NCBI RefSeq assembly: GCF_034258515.1 | Contig: NZ_CP139438.1 | Location: forward strand, 930,001-994,000 | DNA: 64,000 bases | Direction of reading: 5' to 3' | Origin: Pseudarthrobacter oxydans | GTDB taxonomy: Bacteria > Actinomycetota > Actinomycetes > Actinomycetales > Micrococcaceae | Shown here: one piece after another, positions 1 through 8,453 of the stretch | Numbering within the stretch: position 1 is the stretch's first letter | How the letters are laid out: each line of letters begins with the position of its first letter | Notes under the pieces: generated by a model | What the model was told of the DNA's origin: nothing | Seen by the model: the letters and a program-made list of their open reading frames with translations, nothing else | The model's database searches: none | Position numbers and translations under genes: made by a program

Positions 1-1
1 G

Positions 2-901
2 GTCACGGCCAGCGCCGACGACATCTTCGCGGATCCGGAGGTTGACGCCGTAATCATCGCCAGCCCGGCACGGTTCCACTCGGCACTTATCACCCAGGCG
101 GCCGCCGCCGGGAAACACGTTTTCTGCGAAAAGCCGGGCGGCCAGGGGCTGGCGGAACTCGACGCCGCCTTGGCAGCCGTGGACGCTGCCGGCGTGCACT
201 TCCAGATCGGATTCAACCGCCGTTACGCCGAAGATTTCCAGGCAGCAAAGAAGGACCTCGCCGCGGGCATCGCCGGGACCCCGCAACTCCTGCGCTCGCT
301 GACCCGTGATCCGGGGAACGGAAGCATCCCCCATGCCGCCAGGGTCCCGGCCTGGACCATCTTCCTCGAAACCCTCATCCACGACTTCGACACCCTCAAC
401 TGGTTCAACGAAGGGGCCGAACCCGTGGAGGTTTACGCGGTGGCCGATGCGCTCGTGGAGCCCTCGCTCCGTGACCAGGGGTTCCTGGATACAGCGGTGG
501 TGACGATCAGGTACAGCAACGGTGCGTTGGCGGTGGCCGAGGCGAACTTCAGTGCGCTGTACGGGTACGACATCCGCGGCGAAGTCTTCGGCTCCAAGGG
601 CATGGTCCAGGCCGGCCGGGCCACGGAGACGGCCGCCCGCCGCTACACCGCAGAGGGGCTGTCCGCGGACACCCCGCGGCTCAACGTCGAACTCTTCCGC
701 CAGGCCTACACGGACGAACTGGCGGACTTCGCCGGGGCGGTCCGTGCCCGGCGCGACGGCGGCGTGCCATCGCCGTCGTCCGGTTTCACCCTGACGCCGG
801 GCGCTGCCGACGCCCGCCGCGCCCTGGCAATGGCGCTGGCCTGCATCGAGTCCGTCAAGAGCGGCGCCCCTGTTGCCGTCGCCGGGAAGACAGCCGTCTG
901 A
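2..901 (+). CDS. Gfo/Idh/MocA-family oxidoreductase, 5' truncated by window edge
   Basis: NAD(P)-dependent sugar/polyol dehydrogenase of the Gfo/Idh/MocA family, probably acting on myo-inositol or a derivative. The reading frame is open from base 2, so the start and the N-terminal GxGxxG Rossmann motif lie upstream of the window. Visible are the end of the Rossmann domain with the family EKP motif (FCEKPGG, bases 122-142) and the C-terminal alpha/beta domain including GFNRRYA and the HDFD motif of the substrate site. The TGA stop shares one base with the ATG of the next gene, so the genes are translationally coupled. The substrate is inferred from the iol-type neighbourhood. Confidence 0.9.
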   Translation, partial: VTASADDIFADPEVDAVIIASPARFHSALITQAAAAGKHVFCEKPGGQGLAELDAALAAVDAAGVHFQIGFNRRYAEDFQAAKKDLAAGIAGTPQLLRSLTRDPGNGSIPHAARVPAWTIFLETLIHDFDTLNWFNEGAEPVEVYAVADALVEPSLRDQGFLDTAVVTIRYSNGALAVAEANFSALYGYDIRGEVFGSKGMVQAGRATETAARRYTAEGLSADTPRLNVELFRQAYTDELADFAGAVRARRDGGVPSPSSGFTLTPGAADARRALAMALACIESVKSGAPVAVAGKTAV

Positions 902-1686
902 TGCGCCTGGCAGTATGCGCCGAGATGGTCTTCCTGGACCTGCCGTTTGTGGAACGGGTGCGCAGGATCCACGAGGCGGGATTCGACGTCGAGCTCTGGG
1001 ACTCGCGCGGAAAGGACATCCAGGCGCTGAAGGCTACCGGGGCGGTCTTCTCCTCCATGACGGGCTACGTATCGGGCAGCCTGGTGGACCCGGACACGGC
1101 CGATGAGGTGGTGCGGACGGCTGAATCGCTGATCCCCACCGCCCTCGAACTGGGCGTCAGCCGCATGGTGGTGCACCCGGCTGAACTGGTGGAAGGCCGC
1201 GCCGCCCGCCCGGTGTACCGCTCCACCGGCCGTATGTGGGCCACGGGCGCCAGAACCCTGCAGCGGCTTGGCGCCCTGGGCGAAAAACACGGTGTGACGT
1301 TCTGCCTGGAGAACCTGAATACCATCCTTGACCACCCCGGCATCCCGCTGGCGCGGGCCAAGGACACCCTCGCACTGGTGGAGGCTGCCGGGCACCCGAA
1401 CGCCAAACTGATGCTGGACCTGTACCACGCGCAGCTGGGGGAGGGGAACCTCATCGAACTCGTGAGATCGGCCCTGCCGCACATCGGTGAAGTCCAGGTT
1501 GCGGATGTGCCCGGCCGCTGCGAGCCCGGAACCGGAGAAATCAACTACGCAGCCGTTGCCCGGGCCCTCGCCGATGCCGGCTACCACGGCACGGTGGGCA
1601 TGGAGGCGTGGGCCAGGGACGGCAGCGCCGCAGCCCTCGACGCCTTCCGGACCGCCTTTACCGTCTATGCAGAGGAAAAACAATGA
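901..1686 (+). CDS. TIM-barrel sugar isomerase/epimerase (hydroxypyruvate isomerase-like)
   Basis: 261-aa protein of the xylose isomerase-like TIM-barrel (AP_endonuc_2) superfamily. The VQVADVPGRCEPGTGEI segment (from about residue 197) is typical of the hydroxypyruvate isomerase/IolE/IolH-like group, and Glu/Asp/His residues in VELWD, CLENLN and LMLDLYH fit the divalent-metal site. It lies between two Gfo/Idh/MocA dehydrogenases with 1-nt and 4-nt overlaps, so it is one operon and probably isomerises or epimerises an inositol- or polyol-derived keto sugar. The exact substrate cannot be told from sequence. Confidence 0.85.
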   Translation: MRLAVCAEMVFLDLPFVERVRRIHEAGFDVELWDSRGKDIQALKATGAVFSSMTGYVSGSLVDPDTADEVVRTAESLIPTALELGVSRMVVHPAELVEGRAARPVYRSTGRMWATGARTLQRLGALGEKHGVTFCLENLNTILDHPGIPLARAKDTLALVEAAGHPNAKLMLDLYHAQLGEGNLIELVRSALPHIGEVQVADVPGRCEPGTGEINYAAVARALADAGYHGTVGMEAWARDGSAAALDAFRTAFTVYAEEKQ

Positions 1687-2723
1687 AGGATGTAACCCTT
1701 GGCCTGGTAGGCGTGGGCCGGATCGGCGTGATGCACGCCGGCAACATCGCGGGCCTCAACGGGGTGCTGAACCCCAAGGGCATCAACGTCAGGCTCCGGC
1801 TCACCGACGTGGCCGAAGAGCACGCGCGAACGGTGGCAGCCGGCCTGGGCGCCGAGTTTCTTCCGTCCGTCGAAGCCCTCCTTGCCTCCGGCATCGATGG
1901 CCTGGTGGTGGCTACAGGCACCGCCACCCATCCCGGGCTGATCAAAGCAGGGGTGGACGCGGGCATCCCGGTATTTTGCGAGAAACCGGTGGCAATGAAT
2001 GTGGCGGATGCCCTGCCCGTGCTGGATTACATCCGCAGCAAGCACGGTGTGGTCCAGATCGGCCACCAGCGCCGCCTTGATGCCGGCTACCTGGAAGCCA
2101 GGCGGGCATACCAGGCCGGCGAACTGGGCTGGATCCACTCGCTGCGGGCCGTCACCTGTGACATGGCACCGCCTCCTGTGGAGTTCCTGGCCACCTCAGG
2201 GGGCCTGTTCCGCGACTGTTCCGTCCACGATTTTGACATCCTCCGCTGGCTGACGGGCCGGGAGATCGTTGAGGTGTACGCGAAGGGCTCCAACAACGGG
2301 GACCCGGCCATCGGCGCTGTGGGGGACGTGGACACAGCGCTCGCGCTCGTGACGTTCGACGACGGCACCGTGGGCACTGTCTCAGCGACGCGTTACAACG
2401 GGGCCGGCCACGACGTCCGCCTGGAAATCCAGGGTTCCAAGGGATCGCTGACGGTGGGCCTGGATGAAAAAACCGCCATGGCGTCGGCCGAGCCCGGCGT
2501 GGGGTTCCCGTCCGGTGAGCCGCACAGGACCTTCGCCGAGCGCTTTGACCAGGCCTACCGGTCCGAAATGGCCGCGTTCGTTGAGCTTGCCCTTGGCCAG
2601 CGTGACAACCCCTGCACACCGGAGGACGCAGTCGCCGCCTCCCGGGTGGCGGACGCCGCCCAGGAATCGCTGGCCAGCGGTGTCCCGGTGAGGGTGGAAC
2701 AAGCCACGGCGGGCGTGCGCTGA
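1683..2723 (+). CDS. Gfo/Idh/MocA-family oxidoreductase (inositol 2-dehydrogenase-like)
   Basis: 346-aa NAD(P)-dependent dehydrogenase. N-terminal Rossmann motif GLVGVGRIG (residues 7-15), EKPVAMN motif near residue 101, then the catalytic domain with the HDFD motif that carries the conserved catalytic Asp/His in inositol dehydrogenases. The ATG at 1683 overlaps the upstream stop in an ATGA arrangement; an in-frame start 75 nt upstream lies inside the previous gene and is not used. With its neighbours it likely oxidises myo-inositol, scyllo-inositol or a related polyol. IolG-type function is an inference, since the family is broad. Confidence 0.88.
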   Translation: MKDVTLGLVGVGRIGVMHAGNIAGLNGVLNPKGINVRLRLTDVAEEHARTVAAGLGAEFLPSVEALLASGIDGLVVATGTATHPGLIKAGVDAGIPVFCEKPVAMNVADALPVLDYIRSKHGVVQIGHQRRLDAGYLEARRAYQAGELGWIHSLRAVTCDMAPPPVEFLATSGGLFRDCSVHDFDILRWLTGREIVEVYAKGSNNGDPAIGAVGDVDTALALVTFDDGTVGTVSATRYNGAGHDVRLEIQGSKGSLTVGLDEKTAMASAEPGVGFPSGEPHRTFAERFDQAYRSEMAAFVELALGQRDNPCTPEDAVAASRVADAAQESLASGVPVRVEQATAGVR

Positions 2724-2733
2724 AACTCCTGGT

Positions 2734-2766
2734 GCGGGACCTTGCCGTGGGTTGCTAGGGTCCCGC
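2734..2766. terminator. Convergent-gene hairpin
   Basis: 8-bp perfect GC-rich inverted repeat (GCGGGACC 2734-2741, GGTCCCGC 2759-2766) between the plus-strand dehydrogenase stop and the minus-strand LacI stop. There is no clear T-run, so its terminator role is tentative. Confidence 0.4.
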
Positions 2767-3774
2767 GCCGGGATCTGAGGAGCTCCGGACCACCAGGGCC
2801 GGTTCGAGCTTGCGCGTGACGGCAGGGCCGGCGGAACCAGCAAGCCGGTCCAGCATGACCTGCGCCGCCACCCGGCCGAGTTCCCCGGCGTGCTGGTCGA
2901 TGGACGTCAGTCCAATGAGGGGCGAGGCGGCCAGCTCGATGTTGTCGCAGCCCACGATCGCCACATCGTCCGGGACCCTCAGCCCGTGCGTAGCCAGGGC
3001 CTCCATGATGCCGATGGCCGTGAGGTCGTTGTGGGCAAAGATCGCGGTGGGCAGCACGGCGCCGGAAGCCAGGAAGCGTTCCATGACGTTGCGCCCGCCG
3101 CGCTCGGTCATGTCGCTGTGCACCAGCATCGGCTCAAGGCCGAACTGCTTCATCGCGTGCAGGTAGCCTTCGCGGCGGTCGGTGTACGGCAGCCAGTCGG
3201 AGATATCCACGTGGGCGATCCGCCGGTGCCCCAGCCCGTGCAGATGCTCCACGGCGAGCGCTCCGGAGCGGAAGTCATCCGTCAGGACTGAATCGACGCC
3301 GTCGACCTTTAACTCCCTGGTGATGACGACGGCGGCCGTCCCGCGCAGGGCGGCCTCCAGTTCACCGGCCGAGCCGGTGTATCCGGCCAGGATGACCCCG
3401 TCCACGCGGAGGTCCACGAAGTTCCTCACGGCTTCCAGTTCGGTGCCGGGATCAGCGGAGCCGACGGCGACCATCACCTGGTTGCCGCTGCCGGCGAGGC
3501 CCTCGGCAATGCCGTCGTAAATGTCTGCGAAGACCGAGTTGTGCAGGTCAAGGAAGAGGACGCCCAGGGTGTTGGTGCGGTGGCTCGCGAGGCGGCTGGC
3601 AAGCCGGTTGGGGGAGTAGCCCAGGGCGGCGGCGCTTTCCAGCACCGCCGTCCGTTTGGCGGCCGAGACTTTGGGGGAATCGCGCATCACCAGGGAGACG
3701 AGGGCGCGGCTCACCCCTGCCTCACGTGCCACGTCCTCCATGGTCACGGAGCGGGCGGGGGAAGTCTGCTTCAC
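2755..3774 (-). CDS. LacI-family transcriptional regulator
   Basis: 339-aa DNA-binding repressor. The N-terminal LacI helix-turn-helix is clear (MEDVAREAGVSRALVSLVM, residues 12-30) with hinge helix NRLASRLAS, followed by a periplasmic-binding-protein-like sugar sensor domain (TNTLGVLFLDL onward). It is the third gene of the minus-strand run GntR-iolB-lacI, 43 nt downstream of iolB. The perfect palindrome at 5683-5700 before the transporter gene has the dyad symmetry and central CG expected of a LacI-family operator, so this protein is the obvious candidate to bind it. The effector is probably inositol or a catabolite (inference). Confidence 0.93.
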   Translation of the reverse strand: MKQTSPARSVTMEDVAREAGVSRALVSLVMRDSPKVSAAKRTAVLESAAALGYSPNRLASRLASHRTNTLGVLFLDLHNSVFADIYDGIAEGLAGSGNQVMVAVGSADPGTELEAVRNFVDLRVDGVILAGYTGSAGELEAALRGTAAVVITRELKVDGVDSVLTDDFRSGALAVEHLHGLGHRRIAHVDISDWLPYTDRREGYLHAMKQFGLEPMLVHSDMTERGGRNVMERFLASGAVLPTAIFAHNDLTAIGIMEALATHGLRVPDDVAIVGCDNIELAASPLIGLTSIDQHAGELGRVAAQVMLDRLAGSAGPAVTRKLEPALVVRSSSDPGAGP

Positions 3775-3817
3775 AAGTCTCCACTATGCCATTGGCAGTC
3801 CTGCGCCCCTGCGCACA

Positions 3818-4711
3818 CTACGTTCCGAACGGCAGCCGGGGGTCGATGTCCTGCCCGTCCCACGTCTGGCGCACCCAGCCGTGGTGGGGATCGTCGCTGA
3901 TAAGCCATTCCCGCACCGGTCCCGGTCCGGCCATCACGTTCAGGTAGTACAGGTCGTAGCCGGGTGCAGCCATCGCCGGACCGTGCCAGCCGTAAGGAAC
4001 CAGGACAACGTCGCCGGTGCGGACCTCGGCGGACACGTCGATGGGGCGCTCATCGGAGGCGTAGACGCGCTGGTAGCCGATGGCATCGGCGTCGGCCGGG
4101 GCAGCCGAGCCGGCGGCCACCCGCGTCTCGAAGTAGTAGATCTCCTCCAGGTGCGTCTCGCCGTCCTTTTCCTCGTCATGCTTGTGAGGCGGGTACGAGG
4201 ACCAGTTTCCGGCGGGAGTAAGGACCTCGCAGACGATAAACCGGTCAGCTTCCAGCGCGGCGGGCGTGCCGAAGTTGTGGACCTGGCGGGAGCAGTTGCC
4301 CGCCCCGCGCAGTTCCACCGGCGTCTCGGCGGCAGTCACCAGGCGGGTGGGGTACGAGTCCTTGGCGGGTGCGGTGGCAACTGCCACCCGGCCGCCGTCG
4401 GCCGAGCTGATGGTGACCCCCCGCCCCGTGCCGGAGTAGAGAACGTCGCTGGGGCCGTGGAACACCGAGGCACGGCCTTCCAGCTGGTACTCGATGCCGT
4501 CCACCGTGACGGTAAAGGATCCATTAAGGGGCACCACAATGCGCTCCTCAGCGGCGGCGGGAAGGACGACGTCGGCCCCGGCGGCGAGGGTGCCCACCTT
4601 CAGTCCGGTGTGTGCCCAGCCGTCCACGGCAAGGGAGGAATCGGAGGTCCCGATCGAGACGTCCCATTTGCCGTCGGCGGCGGTGCCCAGGGGGTAGACC
4701 CAGTTGGTCAT
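3818..4711 (-). CDS. iolB: 5-deoxy-glucuronate isomerase
   Basis: 297-aa bicupin matching IolB, which converts 5-deoxy-D-glucuronate to 2-deoxy-5-keto-D-gluconate in myo-inositol catabolism. Diagnostic is the metal-binding region PPHKHDEE...HLEEIYYFE (about residues 176-200), plus a C-terminal second cupin half with YGWHGPAMAAPGYDLYYLN. Length is normal for the family. It lies 17 nt downstream of the GntR regulator and upstream of LacI, consistent with one minus-strand transcript. This gene anchors the assignment of the whole region to inositol catabolism; iolA, iolC and iolD are not in the window. Confidence 0.95.
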   Translation of the reverse strand: MTNWVYPLGTAADGKWDVSIGTSDSSLAVDGWAHTGLKVGTLAAGADVVLPAAAEERIVVPLNGSFTVTVDGIEYQLEGRASVFHGPSDVLYSGTGRGVTISSADGGRVAVATAPAKDSYPTRLVTAAETPVELRGAGNCSRQVHNFGTPAALEADRFIVCEVLTPAGNWSSYPPHKHDEEKDGETHLEEIYYFETRVAAGSAAPADADAIGYQRVYASDERPIDVSAEVRTGDVVLVPYGWHGPAMAAPGYDLYYLNVMAGPGPVREWLISDDPHHGWVRQTWDGQDIDPRLPFGT

Positions 4712-4728
4712 GGAGTTGGCTCCTTGCG

Positions 4729-5469
4729 TTAGCGCTGTACGAGTGTCATTTCAAAGCTGTAGGAATCACCCCGGTACACGTGGTGGCCGGTTTCCACGCG
4801 CCGGCCGGTGTCATCCGTGGCAGTACGCTCCATGGTGACCAGCGCGGATCCGGGCGCAGTGTCCAGGAGGGAGGCCTGGTAGTCGTTGGCCACCACGGCG
4901 CCGATGCGCTGGTTGGCGAGGCGGAAGTTCACGCCGCCGCGGCGCAGGATGGCGTACAGGCCTTCCCCGGCCAGCATCGCTTCATCCATGTCGGTGATGT
5001 CATCACGGACCCAGTTCTCCATGAGCGCCAGCGGTTTGCCCCCCACCTTGCGCAGCCTGGTGAAGTGGTAGACCTTCGAACCGGCAGGGAGCTGCAGCGT
5101 GGCCAAGGTGGCGTCGTCCGCCTCCACGTGGGAGAAGCTCAGGACGTCCGTGGTCGGCTTCTTGCCGTTATTGGTGAGGTCGTCGTAGAGGCTGGAGAGC
5201 TCGAGCGGACGGCGCACCTGGCTGGAAACCACCTGGGTTCCCACGCCGCGTTTGCGCACCAGCAGGCCGGACCGGACAAGTTCGTCCATGGCCTTGCGCA
5301 TCGTGGGACGGGAAAGGTTCAGCTGTGCCGCCAGGTCGATCTCGTTGTCGAGCCGGCTGCCGGGTTCCAGGACCCCGCTGAAGATGGCCGCTTCTATGCC
5401 CTGCACCACCTGGTGGTAGAGCGGGACGGGGGAGGAGCGGTCGATGCTGAGACCCAGGTTGTTCGCCAC
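4729..5469 (-). CDS. GntR-family transcriptional regulator (HutC/UTRA type)
   Basis: 246-aa regulator with an N-terminal GntR winged helix (PLYHQVVQGIEAAIFSG; LSRPTMRKAMDELVRSG) and a C-terminal UTRA effector domain (from about residue 85). The GTG at 5469 is chosen because AAGGGAAG precedes it at good spacing; the frame stays open to a GTG at 5538, which would add 23 low-complexity residues with no ribosome binding site. It heads the iolB-lacI run and may autoregulate through the imperfect dyad at 5541-5562. The effector is probably a phosphorylated inositol intermediate, by analogy with sugar-sensing UTRA regulators. Confidence 0.9.
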   Translation of the reverse strand: MANNLGLSIDRSSPVPLYHQVVQGIEAAIFSGVLEPGSRLDNEIDLAAQLNLSRPTMRKAMDELVRSGLLVRKRGVGTQVVSSQVRRPLELSSLYDDLTNNGKKPTTDVLSFSHVEADDATLATLQLPAGSKVYHFTRLRKVGGKPLALMENWVRDDITDMDEAMLAGEGLYAILRRGGVNFRLANQRIGAVVANDYQASLLDTAPGSALVTMERTATDDTGRRVETGHHVYRGDSYSFEMTLVQR

Positions 5470-5540
5470 GGTACTTCCCTTACGTTCCTGTTGCGGGGCG
5501 CCTTCGCCCGGGCGGGGCATGGACGGCCGCTTTGCCACTA

Positions 5541-5562
5541 TATGTTCGCTTGATAGGACATA
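5541..5562. promoter_or_regulatory. Candidate GntR operator
   Basis: Imperfect dyad TATGTTC-N8-GGACATA (6 of 7 bases symmetrical) just upstream of the gntR start region. Spacing and symmetry fit GntR/UTRA operators. No binding can be proven from sequence. Confidence 0.35.
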
Positions 5563-5671
5563 CTTTTTCCTCCTCCGATCCTAGCAGGCGCTGTCCGAGG
5601 GTCAAGGGATTGGCCATGCAGTAGCGGGAGCGCGCCAGAAACGAATCATGTACTGACATTAGGACTTTGTG

Positions 5672-5701
5672 TTGACATGAATCGTTAGAGCGCTCTAACG
5701 T
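5672..5701 (+). promoter_or_regulatory. Transporter promoter overlapped by LacI-type operator
   Basis: A consensus -35 box TTGACA (5672-5677) is followed after 18 nt by TAACGT (5696-5701) as a possible -10. The perfect 18-bp palindrome CGTTAGAGCGCTCTAACG (5683-5700) covers the spacer and the start of the -10, as expected of a LacI-family operator that blocks RNA polymerase. The gene it controls starts at 5765. Confidence 0.65.
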
Positions 5702-5764
5702 AGGTGGGACGCATCACATTCCTGACCGCTACCGCAGTTCCCCGAGAGAATCTGAGAGGCAACA

Positions 5765-7180
5765 ATGCTGTTGCAGAAACAATCGCTGACCGCCCCCGGC
5801 GACCGGCGCCGCGGCTATCTCGCCCGGCTCACTGTCATCTCCACCCTGGGCGGCCTGCTCTTCGGCTACGACACCGGCGTCATCTCCGGCGCCCTGCTGT
5901 ACATGAACGACTCCCTGAACATGACCGCCGTCGAGGAAGCCACGGTGGTCAGCGCCCTGCTGTTCCCCGGCGCCGCGGTGGGTGCGCTCACCGGCGGCCG
6001 CATGGCGGACAAGCTTGGCCGCAGGGGTTCCCTGCTGGTCTGCGCCCTGCTGTTCCTGTTCGGCGCCATTGGCTGTGCCATCGCCCCCAACGTGCCGTTC
6101 ATGATTGCGGCGCGCATCCTGCTGGGCCTGGGGGTCGGCGCGGCGGCCGTCACCTGCCCGCTGTACCTGGCCGAAATGGCACCGGCCCACCTGCGCGGCC
6201 GCATGGTCACCATCAACGAACTCATGATCGTCACCGGACAGATGCTGGCGTTCGCCATCAACGCCCTGCTCGATGCCCTGATCCACGACACCGAAGTCTG
6301 GCGCACCATGCTGGGCATCGCGTCCCTTCCCGCCCTAGCGCTGCTCGCGGGAATGCTGATGCTGCCCGAGTCGCCCCGCTGGTATGCCATCCGCGGCCGC
6401 CTCGAGGACAGCCGCCGCGTCCTCAACCTCAGCCGAAGCCCTGAAGAAGCCGCCAGCGAGTTCCAGGAAATTGCCGAGGCTGCAAAGACGGCCAAGGACG
6501 AACGCGGCCACGCCTGGCGGGACCTGCGGGACAACCCCTGGATGCGCCGCCTTCTCTGGATCGGCATTGGCCTCGCCGTGGTGCAGCAGGCCACGGGCAT
6601 CAACACCGTGAACTACTACGCCCCCACCATCCTCGAAAAGAGCGGGCTCGGCGTCAGCGCATCCCTGGTGGCCACCATCGGCGTCGGCGTAACCTCGGTG
6701 CTGATGACCATCCTTGGAATCTGGCTGCTCGGTTTTATTGGCCGGCGGAAAATGCTGATCGTCGGCTTCTCCGGGGTGGTGGGCTCCCAGGCCCTGCTCG
6801 CTGTGGTTTTCCTCCTGCCCCAGTCGGACCTCGCCAGCTACACCATCCTCGCCGCCATGATGCTGTTCGTAGCGTTTGTGCAGTGCTTCATCGGCACCTG
6901 CGTGTGGCTGCTCCTCTCGGAAATGTTCCCGCTGGCCATCCGCGGCTTCGCCATGGGAATCGCGGTGTTCGCGCTGTGGACGGTCAACGCCGCCATCTCC
7001 TTCCTGTTCCCGATCGTGGTCGAGGCGCTTGGTTCCACCGGAACCTTCGGCCTGTTCGTCCTGGTGAACCTCGCATCCCTGATGTTCGTCAGCAAGTTCG
7101 TCCCGGAGACAAAGGGCCATTCCCTCGAGGATCTCGAAGCGCACTTCCGTCACGGCGAACCCGTCCGGGTTCCCGCCTAG
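5765..7180 (+). CDS. MFS sugar porter (myo-inositol/sugar:H+ symporter-like)
   Basis: 471-aa, 12-TM major facilitator of the sugar porter family. Hallmarks: GGLLFGYDTGVISGAL in TM1, GRMADKLGRRG after TM2, PESPRWY at mid-protein, GRRKML in the second half, and the C-terminal PETKGHSLEDLE. These motifs are shared by IolT, XylE and AraE. An inositol transporter is most likely given iolB next door and the LacI-type operator in the promoter, but xylose or other sugars cannot be excluded. GAGAGG lies about 7 nt before the ATG. Confidence 0.92.
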   Translation: MLLQKQSLTAPGDRRRGYLARLTVISTLGGLLFGYDTGVISGALLYMNDSLNMTAVEEATVVSALLFPGAAVGALTGGRMADKLGRRGSLLVCALLFLFGAIGCAIAPNVPFMIAARILLGLGVGAAAVTCPLYLAEMAPAHLRGRMVTINELMIVTGQMLAFAINALLDALIHDTEVWRTMLGIASLPALALLAGMLMLPESPRWYAIRGRLEDSRRVLNLSRSPEEAASEFQEIAEAAKTAKDERGHAWRDLRDNPWMRRLLWIGIGLAVVQQATGINTVNYYAPTILEKSGLGVSASLVATIGVGVTSVLMTILGIWLLGFIGRRKMLIVGFSGVVGSQALLAVVFLLPQSDLASYTILAAMMLFVAFVQCFIGTCVWLLLSEMFPLAIRGFAMGIAVFALWTVNAAISFLFPIVVEALGSTGTFGLFVLVNLASLMFVSKFVPETKGHSLEDLEAHFRHGEPVRVPA

Positions 7181-7194
7181 CACCTTCACCAACG

Positions 7195-7247
7195 CGGGGT
7201 CAGATTCAGCCCATTCCGGTGCTCCGGAGAGGCGGAATCTGACCCCG
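7195..7247. repeat. 13-bp inverted repeat, possible terminator
   Basis: Arms CGGGGTCAGATTC (7195-7207) and GAATCTGACCCCG (7235-7247) are perfect, with a second small hairpin (TCCGG/CCGGA) in the 27-nt loop. It lies 15 nt after the transporter stop and is followed by TATTGCTTT. It could be a terminator or a short palindromic repeat element. Confidence 0.5.
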
Positions 7248-7267
7248 TATTGCTTTAGGTTTAGACC

Positions 7268-8425
7268 GTGAACCTCTCCGGAAACCTGGGCCCCCACCCG
7301 CACAACCTCGAAGTCCAGGACCTGGAAAGCTTCGACCGGCTGGTCAGCGCAGGGGCCCTGGACATGCACGGCTGGCATGCACAGTCCCTGGACCTTCGGG
7401 GGAGGACCGCAGCGCTGGAAGGCATGCACGTGGAGGGTGCCATCTTCCTCGGCTGCACGTTCGATGACGGCACGGAGGACCTGCTCCGGCAACGGGGTGC
7501 GCTGATCTTTCCACGGCTTGAGGCGGTACCGTTCAACCCCTACCGGGCCACCCTATATACGCCCCAGGAGCTTTACTCCGGGCTGCCGCTCTCCCCGTAT
7601 GAGCAGCTGCCGGATGCCCGGATCTATCAATGGAGCATCCATGATGGCCACCGGCACCGGCTGGACGCCACCCTTGCTTCGGCACTTCATGACCATGCCA
7701 TCGGCGACGCCCTGGACGAGCTGGCCAGGACGGGGCCCTGGCAGGACCGCGCCATGGTTGGGGTGATGGGCGGACACGCCGCGCAGCGTGGCAGCACCGG
7801 TTTTGCCCAGGCCGCCCTGCTGGGCCGGCTGCTGGCACAGGACGGTCGCGTCGTTGCCACAGGCGGAGGGCCGGGGGCCATGGAGGCGGCGAACATGGGA
7901 GCGTACCTCAGCGAGGCGTCCGACGCCGAGGTGCAGGCGGCGCTGGACACGCTCGCCTCCGTCCCGGGGTTCCGTCCCTCGGTGTCCGCGTGGGCTCGTG
8001 CCGCCGCCGCCGTCGTCGAACGCTTTCCCGGCGGAACGCCGTCGCTCGGCATCCCCACGTGGTTCTACGGGCACGAGCCGCCCAATTATTTCGCCACGCA
8101 CATCGCCAAATACTTTGCCAACGCCATCAGGGAAGCCATCCTGCTGGAGCTGTGCAAGGGAGGCATCGTCTTCCTTCCCGGGGCCGCGGGCACGGTGCAG
8201 GAAATCTTCCAGGACGCCTGCGAGAACTACTACGGCGCGCGGGAAAAGGTCACGCCCATGGTGCTGGTGGGCAGGCACCACTGGGAGCACCAGTACCCCG
8301 CATGGCCCATGCTCCGCAGCCTGGCTGCCGGCCGGGTGATGGAAGACCACATCTTCCTGGTGGACTCGGTGCAGGATGCGGTGGAGGTGCTGCGAAGCCA
8401 GTTGGGGCCCGGGCAGGCCGCCTGA
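7268..8425 (+). CDS. LOG-family Rossmann-fold nucleotide-binding protein
   Basis: 385-aa protein with a C-terminal LOG/lysine decarboxylase-like Rossmann fold: VGVMGGHAAQRGS (about residue 162), GGGPGAMEAAN (about 198) and LPGAAGTVQEIF (about 302), the last replacing the usual PGGxGTxxE. The N-terminal 150 residues are an extra domain not found in short cytokinin-riboside LOG phosphoribohydrolases. The family hydrolyses nucleoside 5'-monophosphates; activity here is unproven because the second motif is altered. The GTG start has only a weak RBS. Confidence 0.75.
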   Translation: MNLSGNLGPHPHNLEVQDLESFDRLVSAGALDMHGWHAQSLDLRGRTAALEGMHVEGAIFLGCTFDDGTEDLLRQRGALIFPRLEAVPFNPYRATLYTPQELYSGLPLSPYEQLPDARIYQWSIHDGHRHRLDATLASALHDHAIGDALDELARTGPWQDRAMVGVMGGHAAQRGSTGFAQAALLGRLLAQDGRVVATGGGPGAMEAANMGAYLSEASDAEVQAALDTLASVPGFRPSVSAWARAAAAVVERFPGGTPSLGIPTWFYGHEPPNYFATHIAKYFANAIREAILLELCKGGIVFLPGAAGTVQEIFQDACENYYGAREKVTPMVLVGRHHWEHQYPAWPMLRSLAAGRVMEDHIFLVDSVQDAVEVLRSQLGPGQAA

Positions 8426-8453
8426 GGCCCGGCCGGCATGCGGGTCCGGCTGG

